Translations under genes and position numbers: made by a program
In this document: positions 55,027 through 64,000 of the stretch, one piece after another
How positions within the stretch are numbered: position 1 is the first letter of the stretch
How the letters are laid out: every line of letters begins with the position of its first letter
The notes under the pieces: generated by a model
The model's input: the letters and a program-made list of their open reading frames with translations, nothing else
Databases searched by the model: none
What the model was told of the DNA's origin: nothing
Assembly (NCBI GenBank): GCA_946902985.2
Contig: CAMPQE020000052.1
Coordinates: 682,001 to 746,000 of the forward strand
From: Meconema thalassinum
Lineage: Eukaryota > Arthropoda > Insecta > Orthoptera > Tettigoniidae
Reading direction: 5' to 3'
Length of the DNA stretch: 64,000 nucleotides

Positions 55027-58000
55027 ATGGCTCCTACTGAAAAAGATGAAACTCTTATTGCTAGACGTTCTTCTTATAAAGGGCAACTCACTAGATTCAG
55101 AAATTTCATCAACAAATTAAATCCCGCCGAGTGTGATTTAGATATCTTAACACAACGCCTTAAGTTGTACGAACGGTCTTATGATTATTATGACCAAATT
55201 CAAACCGAGATTGAATCCGCTTGCCCAGACCTTCAATCGGATCGGGACGAGGTCGAACCCTTGTACTTTGAAGGGATTGCAAAGGCCCACCAATTGATCC
55301 GCAATATCTCAGAACCGGACACTAAGGTCATCAATCCGGCCCAGTTCGCACCCGCTTCAGTTCACAAGAACAAACCGAAACCGTTACTTCCCAAGATAAG
55401 CCTACCGCACTTCTCAGGCAAGGAAGGTGAATGGTATTCTTTTTACGAACTTTACTGCTCTTTAATTCATGAAAATATCGAGATTCCAGACATACATAAA
55501 TTTTACTTCCTCCGTACTTCTTTGGAATGTGAGGCCTTAGCCTTAGTGGAGTCACTGCTTTTAAGCGCAGACAACTACCACATCGCCTTTAATCTCCTTA
55601 AAGAGAGATATGGCAATTTACGCTTGAGTGTAGCTCACCACATCCGTTGTTTGTTTAACCTACCAGCCGTCAAACCTAATGACGTCACCTCCTTAAGAGA
55701 CCTCTTAGACTCTATGCAGTTAAATGTCAGAGCGTTATACCAACTAAAGCAGCCTGTCCAAACATGGGACACCATACTTATTCACCTAGCTACATCAAGA
55801 TTCGATTTTTCGACACTCAAGGCCTGGGAGATCGAACTCGCCTGCAACAAGGAACATTCGTTCGAACACCTTATCTCGTTTCTCAACAGTCGATGTCAAT
55901 TCCTTACAGCACTCGCATTTCAGTGCGAAAAAGTCGAAACGAATCCTCAGTGTCAAATTTTTGAAAAAAAACTTGCTTCTTCAAAGGGTAATCAGCCCTC
56001 ATTTGTCGAAAACAAACAAACCCGTTCTTCTTTCAATAATCCAAGAGAACATATCAGGCCGCTTAACAAATCATTAAAATGCACGCTCTGTAAAAAGCTT
56101 CACACATTGTATTCGTGCAAATCCTTTAAAGAATTGTCTGTCGAAGATCGAAGGAAGTTTGTCTTCAACAGCAAACATTGTTTCAATTGCTTGTCACCTA
56201 AACATTCTTCTTCGAACTGTACGTCATCAAATCTCTGTTTCCATTGTAAAAAACCGCATCATTCTTTATTGCACGTTCACGATAAATCGAGGTCATCAGC
56301 ACCCGCCTCTTCAAGCTCCTTGCAGAGCCGCTCCGAACAAACTAATGCTTCTTCCTGCATTTCCAACGCCGAAACTTGTCACAGTGCGCAAACACTTTTG
56401 ACCACTGTACAATTCGAAATCCAAGATAAATTTGGAAATTGGTTTAGAACCCGTGGTCTTCTCGATTCCGCTTCAACGCACAATTTTGTTTCGCAATCGT
56501 TGATTAAAAAACTAGGTCTTTCGTCATCGCCTACTTCTATCAATGTGACCGGCATTGACAATTTGAAAACTCAAGTTTTGCAGTCTTCAAAATTGAAAAT
56601 CAGAGACGTTTGCCAAAGAAACACCAATCTTAATTTAAACTGTCTCATTCTTACCAGTATTGGCAAGGACACTCCAAGTCACTCTATTAATACCTCCGGA
56701 TTAAAGATTCCTTCGCACTTAAGGTTAGCCGATCCACAGTTTAATGCTCAAGGTCCCATTGATGTACTTTTCAGTGCCAATGTTTTTTGGAAGTGCCTTC
56801 GCAAACAAACACGCAAGTTATCTTCAACCGTGGTCGCCAGAGACACTAATTTTGGATGGATCGTCACAGGGCAACTTCCCCATTATTCTCCCCAACCTGC
56901 ATCGCAATGTTACTTCTCCAATACTGATCTGGAACAGTTTTGGAGGCTTGAAAACGTTGATTCTCCTAACGTAACCTCTTCAGAAAATGAATTCTGTGAG
57001 CAACTTTTTTTGAACACCATCACTCGTTCTTCTGATGGCCGGTTCATTGTTCAAATGCCAAGATTACCCAATCCCCCCAAACTTATTAACTCTCAGCCTA
57101 AAGCTCGAAAAGCTCTCTTTGCTATCGAGAGCAAATTCAAAAAGGAACCCCTTGTCAAAAAGCAGTACACTGATTTCATGGATGAGTATGAAATCTTAGA
57201 TCATATGGAAGTTGTTAACAAATCCGATGATGAATTGCACCCCCCAATCGAAACGGTTTATTTAAATCATCATCCTGTGTGGAAAAACCCTCTTGTAAAA
57301 GATAAAATCCGAGTTGTTTTCAATGGTTCATCACCCGACGTTGATGGCAACAGCCTTAATGACACTCTTTATTCTGGTCCTGCTATTCAATCAGATTTAT
57401 CTGCTTTACTTTTAAACTTTCGATTATTTCCCATAGCTGTCATAACCGATATAAAACAGATGTACCGTCAAGTGTTAATTCAACCAGAACAACGAGATCT
57501 TCAAAGAATCTTGTGGCGTGATGAAATCAATAAGCCCATTAAGGTATTTCGCTTGAAAACGGTTACTTATGGCTTAAAACCCTCTGCTTTCCTTGCTATC
57601 CGATCCCTACACTTGCTAGCCTCACAAGATGGTCATTTATTTAACCCCAAAGCCTCTGAAGCACTAACAACATCATTTTATGTTGACGATGACTTGCAGT
57701 CCTTCCCCTCTTTAGAGGAAGCTTCTTTTGTGTCTTTAGAACTTCAGGCATTGTTAAGGAATGGAGGTTTTCCACTTCATAAGTGGAACTCCAACTCCCC
57801 TGAGTTTCTTGCTCAGTTTCCCATCGAAGACGTAGATCCTTCTTCTGTCGAAATTTGTGGAAACTCCGAATCTATAAAAACTCTAGGAGTTCACTGGTGC
57901 ACTAGCACTGACACTCTTATCTATAAAGTTTCGCTCGCAGAAGAGCTTCCTAATACAAAGAGACAAGTTCTCTCTGAAATTGCAAACATTTTTGATCCAC

Positions 58001-59220
58001 TTCAATTCCTTGCCCCAGTTATCGTTATAGCCAAACTCTTCATGCAAGAGCTGTGGTCGCTTAAATGTGAATGGGATGACACTGTCCCTCTTTCTTTTCT
58101 TAATCGTTGGCTCTCGTTTCGCAGCAATTTGTTGGATCTTTCCCTTATTGAAATTCCCAGGAATTTAATCAGCTCTCCTTCTAATGCATCTTTTTTCCTT
58201 CATGTGTTCGCGGACAGTTCCGAAAAAGCTTATGGTTGCTGTGCATATTTAGTTTATCACGATTCACTCTATGGATCTCCAGTTTCCAATCTTGTTTGTG
58301 CCAAATCGAAGGTCGCTCCTCTTAAAACTATCACTTTGCCTAGGCTCGAACTGTGCGCTGCACTCATGGCTGCAGAACTTGTCAGGAAATTACGGGAAGT
58401 ATTAAAAGTCGAATTCTCGCAAATCTATCTCTGGAGCGATTCCATGATCGCCCTTTCTTGGATCGCCAAGAACCCTTCTCACTGGCAAACTTTCGTTGCA
58501 AACAGGGTTTCCAAAATTCAAACTCTTTCTTCTGGATGTCAATGGAGGCATGTTCCCAGTGCGGATAATCCAGCCGATATTATCTCTCGTGGTTGTTTAC
58601 CCTCTCAATTGGCAGCTTCCCATTTATACTGGCATGGGCCCTCGTGGCTAATCGAAGAATCTTCCTCATGGCCTTCTAAACCCCCAGCTACAAACTCCAA
58701 CTTGCCTGACGCTAAAGTACCTCTACCCATTGCTTCTTGTCTTGTTTCCAACGCTTCTCATCCTTTGTTGTCCCGTTATTCTTCTTTTCATAAATTACTA
58801 CGAATTGTCGCCTATCTCCTTAGATGGAAATATCTTGTGGTTGACCAACCTCTTCTCCCTAAACCACACCTCACCAATCATGAATTGAATCTCGCTACCG
58901 TTAAGGTTTTACAACTGGCACAGCAAGAAGCCTTTTCTTCTGAATTGTCATTGCTTTCTTCTAAAAGAGATCTTCCCAAATCCAGCCGTCTCCGTGCTTT
59001 AGCCCCGTTTCTTGATGACCATGGGTTACTCAGGGTAGGTGGAAGGCTCTCGCAATCTTTACTCTCTGAGGACAAAAAGCATCCCGTTATTTTGCCTTCC
59101 AAACATCACGTAACTTCCTTAATTATACGTGACTTTCATTACCGTAATCTTCATGTTGGCACACGTACTCTGCTTTGCCTCTTAAGGGGAAAAGTATTGG
59201 ATTATAAATGGAATTCATGA
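55027..59220 (+). CDS. gag-pol: BEL/Pao Gag-Pol polyprotein (main frame)
   Basis: A single 1397-codon frame from ATG 55027. The order of domains is: Gag of DUF1759 type (roughly residues 10-300); zinc knuckles near residues 350-415 (CTLCKK, CFNCLSPKH, CFHCKKPHH); aspartic protease near 475-490 with LLDSAS instead of the usual Asp-Ser/Thr-Gly; reverse transcriptase near 740-930 with IRVVFNGS and the catalytic YVDDD; RNase H near 1058-1190 with FADSS, LPRLELCAA, WSDS and ADIISRG. The start of the integrase zinc-binding region (HYRNLHVG, near 1370) closes it. The frame then stops because of a one-base shift in a G/A run at about 59186-59194. Without that shift, integrase would follow. It is the best-preserved coding sequence in the window. 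Confidence 0.95.
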   Translation: MAPTEKDETLIARRSSYKGQLTRFRNFINKLNPAECDLDILTQRLKLYERSYDYYDQIQTEIESACPDLQSDRDEVEPLYFEGIAKAHQLIRNISEPDTKVINPAQFAPASVHKNKPKPLLPKISLPHFSGKEGEWYSFYELYCSLIHENIEIPDIHKFYFLRTSLECEALALVESLLLSADNYHIAFNLLKERYGNLRLSVAHHIRCLFNLPAVKPNDVTSLRDLLDSMQLNVRALYQLKQPVQTWDTILIHLATSRFDFSTLKAWEIELACNKEHSFEHLISFLNSRCQFLTALAFQCEKVETNPQCQIFEKKLASSKGNQPSFVENKQTRSSFNNPREHIRPLNKSLKCTLCKKLHTLYSCKSFKELSVEDRRKFVFNSKHCFNCLSPKHSSSNCTSSNLCFHCKKPHHSLLHVHDKSRSSAPASSSSLQSRSEQTNASSCISNAETCHSAQTLLTTVQFEIQDKFGNWFRTRGLLDSASTHNFVSQSLIKKLGLSSSPTSINVTGIDNLKTQVLQSSKLKIRDVCQRNTNLNLNCLILTSIGKDTPSHSINTSGLKIPSHLRLADPQFNAQGPIDVLFSANVFWKCLRKQTRKLSSTVVARDTNFGWIVTGQLPHYSPQPASQCYFSNTDLEQFWRLENVDSPNVTSSENEFCEQLFLNTITRSSDGRFIVQMPRLPNPPKLINSQPKARKALFAIESKFKKEPLVKKQYTDFMDEYEILDHMEVVNKSDDELHPPIETVYLNHHPVWKNPLVKDKIRVVFNGSSPDVDGNSLNDTLYSGPAIQSDLSALLLNFRLFPIAVITDIKQMYRQVLIQPEQRDLQRILWRDEINKPIKVFRLKTVTYGLKPSAFLAIRSLHLLASQDGHLFNPKASEALTTSFYVDDDLQSFPSLEEASFVSLELQALLRNGGFPLHKWNSNSPEFLAQFPIEDVDPSSVEICGNSESIKTLGVHWCTSTDTLIYKVSLAEELPNTKRQVLSEIANIFDPLQFLAPVIVIAKLFMQELWSLKCEWDDTVPLSFLNRWLSFRSNLLDLSLIEIPRNLISSPSNASFFLHVFADSSEKAYGCCAYLVYHDSLYGSPVSNLVCAKSKVAPLKTITLPRLELCAALMAAELVRKLREVLKVEFSQIYLWSDSMIALSWIAKNPSHWQTFVANRVSKIQTLSSGCQWRHVPSADNPADIISRGCLPSQLAASHLYWHGPSWLIEESSSWPSKPPATNSNLPDAKVPLPIASCLVSNASHPLLSRYSSFHKLLRIVAYLLRWKYLVVDQPLLPKPHLTNHELNLATVKVLQLAQQEAFSSELSLLSSKRDLPKSSRLRALAPFLDDHGLLRVGGRLSQSLLSEDKKHPVILPSKHHVTSLIIRDFHYRNLHVGTRTLLCLLRGKVLDYKWNS

Positions 59221-60013
59221 AGTTTCTTCTGTAATTCATAAGTGCATTCCTTGTTTCAAAGCGAAACCTAAAATCAATACTCAATTAATGAGCGATCTGC
59301 CCTCTTTTCGTTCTTCTCCTATACGCCCATTTGCCTTAACTGGCGTGGACTATATGGGTCCGTTCCAATATCAACGAAACTCTCCTGAAGCTAAACGCAA
59401 ATTGTTTGGTAAGCTTTATGTTTCTCTCTTTGTTTTCATGGTTACCGGCGCAATCCACTTGGAACTAGTAACGAATGCTTCTACTTCTTATTTTTTATCA
59501 GCTGTCTCTCGTTTCACTGCTAGGCGTGGTGTTCCTTCTGAGATGTTCTCTGATAACGCTTCCACCTTTCAGGGCGCAGCTTCCCTATGGAAGAAAGCTC
59601 TCACTTCCTCTCCTGCTATGGAACAAATCACTAATTTTTCCTACTCAAAGGGTTTCAAATGGCGCTTTATACCTCCTTACGCTTCTCATCACGGTGGTAG
59701 GTGGGAATCTTGCGTAAAGCTCACTAAACGTCATTTAAGAAAAGTCTTAGGTAATCGAATTCTGACTTACGAAGAATTCAATTCACTGTCTGTTCTGATT
59801 GAAGGTGTTGTTAACTCTCGCCCTTTAACTCCACTTTCCAATGACCCTGATGACTTACTTCCACTCACCCCTGGTCACTTCCTTATCGGCACTTCTCTTT
59901 CTGCCCCTCCTCCTCTTCCCAATTCTTACAGGGATTTTAATTTACCTATTGTTTGGCGTAAACTTGAGCCCTCCGTAATTCTTTTTGGAAGAGGTGGAAC
60001 CTGGAGTATTTAA
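59195..60013 (+). pseudogene. BEL/Pao integrase, out of frame with gag-pol
   Basis: Plus one relative to the main frame, this open stretch continues integrase. It holds the two zinc-binding cysteines (CIPC) near 59247, then the catalytic core: first Asp in GVDYMGPF (about 59343-59366), second Asp in SDNASTF (about 59549-59570), Glu in GGRWE (about 59695-59709). NSRPLTPL and LLPLTPGHFLIG follow. The frame ends at 60013 after a second single-base shift near 59970-59985. All three catalytic residues are present. About 800 bp without a stop shows that the frame shift is very recent or is an assembly error. Confidence 0.92.
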
Positions 60014-60240
60014 CTTCCTTGCAACGGAGGCAGAAGTGGTTTCTTTCCAGTCCCGACATTAAAGTGGGGGACTTGGTCTTGGTTAGGGATGTTTCTCCCC
60101 CTCTAGTTTGGACTTCCGGTAGAGTAACCAAGTGTTATCCTGGAAGAGATGGGAGAGTCAGGGTGGTCAGAGTCTTGACCATTAACGGTTCGATTACAAG
60201 ACCCCTGTCTTTGATCGCTCCTCTTCCATTAAATGTATAA
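59986..60240 (+). pseudogene. C-terminal integrase tail (DUF5641-like), back in the main frame
   Basis: From about 59986 the original frame resumes and is open to the TAA at 60238-60240. It includes KVGDLVLVRD, TKCYPGRDGRVRVV and ITRPLSLIAPLPL, a pattern common to the end of BEL/Pao integrases. The second shift exactly offsets the first. Only 44 bases separate its stop from the 3' LTR, and they lack an obvious polypurine tract. Confidence 0.88.
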
Positions 60241-60284
60241 CTGCTTATTTGCTCTCTGTTGGTGTTTTTCCCCACCCCCCAGTA

Positions 60285-62712
60285 TGGTGTATTCTTTGAA
60301 TACACGGTACCTGAGATATAATTTTATTGCTCTTTGCATGTTCATTTCTTCCTTCCTCTTTGTCAAACACCAACAGTGATCATCTGTTTTCTCCTTGTTG
60401 GGCATATCTCTTATGTCTTCATAAGTCTGTTCTAGATATATAACTTCTGTGACCCACCTAGCGTCATCTCGCAGCGAATCTCTGAAGCTCCTCAATTCTT
60501 CCTGGTGCTAGAGGACTTACTTATCCATTTGGCCACCAGATCCTGTTATCATCGCCAGCTATTTTCTCCTTGAGCAAGAGGATTACGTCTACTTCTTTAC
60601 TCACCATGCTGCGCTAATATCATCTGTTATCAACTCTTAGAAGATCAGCTCAGCAAGAGATTAATTTTTTGGTTTAAAGTTGGCAATGTTTATATGTTCT
60701 CCTTTTGTCTCCTACCCCCCTCTCTTTCCCCCTTTCTTGGACTCTCCGTGCTCCGTTGAGCAGCTCTCACTTCTCAGTCTGCAGTTGACTCGGTCAGTCA
60801 AAGCTCCGCTCGAGCTAGCCTCCTCAAACCAAGAGGCATACTCTCTTCTACGCCATGTTGGCTAAGTAGTCATCAAAGGAAACTTCAACTTCAACATGAA
60901 ATCAAGATAAGTACCATCTTAAAGGTTTTAACCTCATCTTCATCATTTTATCTACATGCTTTTATAGATTATTTTATAGACAGCGTGAGATTACTTGTGG
61001 GGCGGTAATCATTCTTCGTGGAATTTGCCATGTTGAGCTTTAGCTTATATAAGCCAACCTTACTAAAAAGAGCTTTTCTTAAGCTATTTAAATGAGAAAT
61101 CCTCTCACTACGTGGGATATTACTTAATACCCGCTGTCTATAATTATAAAGCTAGTTCCTCCGTTGGATTTTCTCAACCCCATTTTTCTGCTAAGGTCGT
61201 TCTGGAACCTTCGAGATCTTGTACTCTATCTGCGAGTCTTGCTGTCAAGTATTTTTCACGCATTTGTGAAAATACTAGTTAAAATGAGGAATCTTCCTTA
61301 AATTACTGCAATAGCGAACTTTCTTCCCCCGTTGGAACATTCTATGGCGCATTTAATTGTAAATCACAACTTTTTCAAGAAATAGACTCTCACCTATATA
61401 GTGCAATCAGTTATTTCCATAATTGCAATAACTTTCTTTTTCATGAACTTTAGTGTTTCTATAGTGAACTTTGCATCCATCTTCATGGACTACAGTAATA
61501 ATCAGTGCTTGTTCAACTTTCTACCGCGTCGCGATCGTCCGTTTATATTTGAATACGGCCATGAACATTGATCCTATATCCCAATGATCTTTCCTCAACC
61601 TTCTACTAACCACCCATATTAATAAAATTGTAACTTTCTATAAGGTGTTACTCACGAAGTGCCCTTCCAACTTTGCTAGTTTAACATTAATTAAATTCTG
61701 CATAATTACGTGTGTAACACACGATTCAAATTCACATTGTTCCTTTCCTATAATCAGGAAAAACAATTCCTTAAACTCTTGAGAGAGTCATGTTCAGGTT
61801 TCACGAAATGGAAACTGCCCCATTTTGCTCGTGATTCCTAATTAAACATAAGAAGTCTAGAACCTTCCCTTTGATTACTTACTTAGGTTTCACAGTAAGT
61901 GACCTGCCTTCCTTTGTATAATTCTCATAAAGTAATCCTGTTTAAATATATGAAGTTGTAGGAACTTCTATTTTTATGCTTTATGTTTTCCTTATAGTTA
62001 GCTTGAAAGTTGTTGTTCTCTCTAGAATATTCTTGCAGAAATTTCTTATAGTACACTCCTTGTACTCGTGTAAATGTTTAAACTTTAATCATTTCATTTA
62101 GTCCTTTTTCAAATCTTAAAAAAGATTTTAGTACTAGGTTTAAAAACCTTAAGAATTGTTATTTTCCTGGAGCAATTTCTGAATGTTGTCGGAGGTCTGC
62201 GACCTCAAATTGTTAATAAGATTGGAAAATATTTACTTGTTAAAAATATTAATTTCTCCTGAATTGTTAAATAAATTAAATATTTGTTTTTGGATTCATC
62301 ATTTCTCTGATACTACAGTTAGGCAGGATCCTGGCTTTCCTAGCTCTTCCTAGGTTTATGCCCTCGTTCACACTCAATAAAGCTTTTACTATCTGTCTGG
62401 CCAGACCATCACCCTTCCCTATAGTACTTTTATTCGTGCTTGGAAGGAAATACACTAAAGCCTTTCTCTGGCAAACTGCCCAAGTCTTAGCTGCGGTTCC
62501 CGTCAGCTTCGACCAAGCTCGTACCCACTTTAGGTATCCGAGCACGAATTTGCGGTGGCAACCGCTTCTAAATGGATTGAAAGTTAAATTAATAACTTTT
62601 GTGGGACTCTCCTCCTATTTTTCTATCCTTTTTCTCCAATCCAAAATCTACTTCCTTCCTTTAATCATCTTCCCTTGGTGGGTGGGTTATTCCTCAGCCA
62701 ATAAACTACCCA
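60285..62712 (+). repeat. 3' LTR of the young BEL element
   Basis: Same length and nearly the same sequence as 52337-54764. It runs from TGGTGTATTC to ACTACCCA. The bases directly upstream are C-rich ('ttttccccaccccccagta'). Its last bases, read on the minus strand, are TGGGTAG and touch the duplicated target. Confidence 0.96.
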
Positions 62713-62717
62713 CCTCT
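62713..62717 (+). other. Target-site duplication (right) of the young BEL element
   Basis: 'cctct' identical to 52332-52336. Four of the five bases belong to the end of the putative host exon (AGAG on the minus strand), and 62713 is the first base of its intron. Confidence 0.95.
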
Positions 62718-62830
62718 TTTAAATCTCCATCACTCGCTAATGAAGGACTTTCTATTTCTTCCCTTCTTGGAACCAGCTCTGGTATCGAAAATTCTTCAAT
62801 CTTGATGTCCTCAGTCAGATCAGTATCATC
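62714..62830 (-). CDS. Putative 117-bp internal coding exon of a host gene
   Basis: On the minus strand a good acceptor, 'tttctctgcag' (ending at 62831), is followed by 39 codons, open in only one frame, ending AAAGAG. The next base is the G of the donor. The intact donor, GAG/GTATGT, is seen at the left target duplication. The peptide is acidic (DDTDLTEDIKIEEF...SLASDGDLKE) with IKIEEF, a type of exon often found N-terminal to C2H2 fingers in insect genes. It is symmetric phase 0. Two minus-strand zinc-finger exons lie downstream in the window, but a link is inference. The BEL insertion sits exactly at its 3' edge. Confidence 0.6.
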
Positions 62831-62831
62831 C

Positions 62832-64000
62832 TGCAGAGAAATTACTTGATTTACAAACACATTCTTTTACATAGGTGGAAATAAATCATACACAGTGTTC
62901 CATCATTTTAAATACCATCCAAACACAATGCGACATACAAGACCTAGATAAGGAATATGAGACTTCACTGATGGTGAGACGACTTTCTGAAGGATGAGCT
63001 GTCAGCAATTTGACAACCCAGTCTAGATCATGTCTATTCTTGTGCATATTTTTCTTCTTTGCCATTTGTTTCTTGTACAGTTTAGGAATGAGTTTCAGAC
63101 GCGACGTTTTGTAGGATACTTTGTACAGGATTTGGCTAGCTGGATTTAATTAAGTTAATATAAATGGTAGATGTGGATCCATCGTAACATATTATTTTTA
63201 TTCTGGTTACTTTGTCAGATGTTACTGATCGTTGTGGAACGACAGGGGATTAGGCATCTACTGCCGAAGATAGGAGCAATGTAACTAGAACTGATGAATA
63301 ATTGACAATTGCATTTGCATTGGAACTATTTGTGTACCATTTCTTAGCTTGTATTTTATGACGTTTCGGAATACGGGACTTCTGGAGGTGATATTCGGAC
63401 AGTAATGTAAGATTGCATTTATTTTCAGGAGTGTCTATTTTCTAGTTAGCTTGTGGACTAACCACCAGATCCCCAATACAGAGTAAGCTAGGGATCTTGG
63501 GTGAATAAATCACTGAAGGACACGAGTTTTTATCTTAAAATGTGTGGTTATTTGTAGTAGATTTTGCCTTCTTATTAATTAGCATGTTCTTGGACTAGCT
63601 TCATAATCACACCCAAAACCTGAGAGTAACGGTCTCGTGTTGGAACCAGCTCACATCCATGTGTATTCGCTGGTGAAGGGATCTCACGGGGGTTAATTTG
63701 GCCTTCGGCTCAGAGGTATATCCGATCAATACGCACACAACATATTCACCCCGTTCCCTTGATCATAAAGCGCGCCTATATCTCAATTCTACGTCAGAAC
63801 CCGTAACATCAAATTATACGCAGAGATTGCGAGCTGAGCTATTACATGGAGAAAGATGCATAAGAGGCTGTGGAAGGATCGAGTGAGCTGTAAACTTCAT
63901 CAGACTCAAGAGATGGAAATATTTAAATAACAGAAGACACAAACAACACAATAAACTGAGTTGTAAATTTACTGCATGATATTAGACATTATTCTACGTG
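62832..64000. other. Flanking sequence, no gene recognised
   Basis: AT-rich DNA upstream (on the minus strand) of the putative exon, and probably intron. The plus frame 63698-63886 (62 codons) has no motif. No transposon ends, RNA genes or repeats were recognised. Confidence 0.5.

Larger units (their letters stand above)
52337..62712 (+). mobile_element. Young, nearly intact BEL/Pao LTR retrotransposon
   Basis: The element is 10,376 bp, with LTRs of equal length (2428 bp each) that start TGGTG and end ACCCA, and a 5-bp target duplication, cctct. By eye I found three differences between the LTRs (near 53082, 53094 and 53289), about 0.1 percent, so insertion was recent. The interior has a primer site, one long gag-pol frame and an integrase tail separated by two single-base frame shifts. 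It lies antisense to the putative host exon at 62714-62830. Confidence 0.96.

Overview
The window is eukaryotic and almost entirely repeat-derived. It shows the hallmarks of a large, repeat-rich arthropod (most likely insect) genome: a long satellite array, an RTE-like non-LTR retrotransposon, Tc1/mariner elements, BEL/Pao LTR elements, tRNA-derived SINEs and arrays of C2H2 zinc fingers. Nothing prokaryotic is present. I cannot place the species.

Layout. (1) Bases 1-14541 are a tandem array of a 59-bp monomer with a superimposed higher-order period of 46-47 monomers (about 2.7 kb). A 5'-truncated RTE-like retrotransposon (9977-12486) interrupts it, flanked by a 12-bp target duplication. (2) Bases 14542-16250 hold AT-rich DNA and a heavily decayed second non-LTR reverse transcriptase. 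(3) Bases 16521-32720 are two diverged tandem copies of one locus. Each copy carries a minus-strand exon of clustered C2H2 zinc fingers (16521-17534, open; 22861-23523, cut by a nonsense codon), a long shared upstream flank, and repeats carrying ATGGCGGC boxes every ~146 bp. Later insertions (a Tc1 element, a tandem duplication, a 3.5-kb insert of unknown type) make the two copies differ. (4) Bases 32885-33620 are a 32-bp minisatellite, followed by AT-rich DNA with SINE fragments. (5) Bases 36248-44322 are a defective BEL/Pao element that keeps gag but has lost most of pol; its left LTR carries a SINE. (6) Bases 46020-47409 are a second Tc1 copy, followed by a mariner fragment and AT-rich intergenic or intronic DNA. 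(7) Bases 52337-62712 are a very young, almost intact BEL/Pao element with 2428-bp LTRs and a 5-bp target duplication. (8) Bases 62714-62830 look like a 117-bp minus-strand coding exon of a host gene.

The most interesting point is the right boundary of the young BEL element. It landed exactly across the exon/intron junction of the minus-strand exon. Its target duplication copies the splice donor, and the LTR terminus rebuilds a new GT donor directly at the exon end, so the host exon may still splice. Other points worth a second look are the defective BEL element, whose LTRs may be defined by a purine tract inside old integrase-tail coding sequence, the ~146-bp phased ATGGCGGC boxes, and the shortened D-to-E spacing shared by both Tc1 copies.

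No complete functional host gene can be demonstrated. The zinc-finger exons and the 117-bp exon are parts of genes whose other exons are not certain here. All calls come from reading the sequence by eye; no database search was run.
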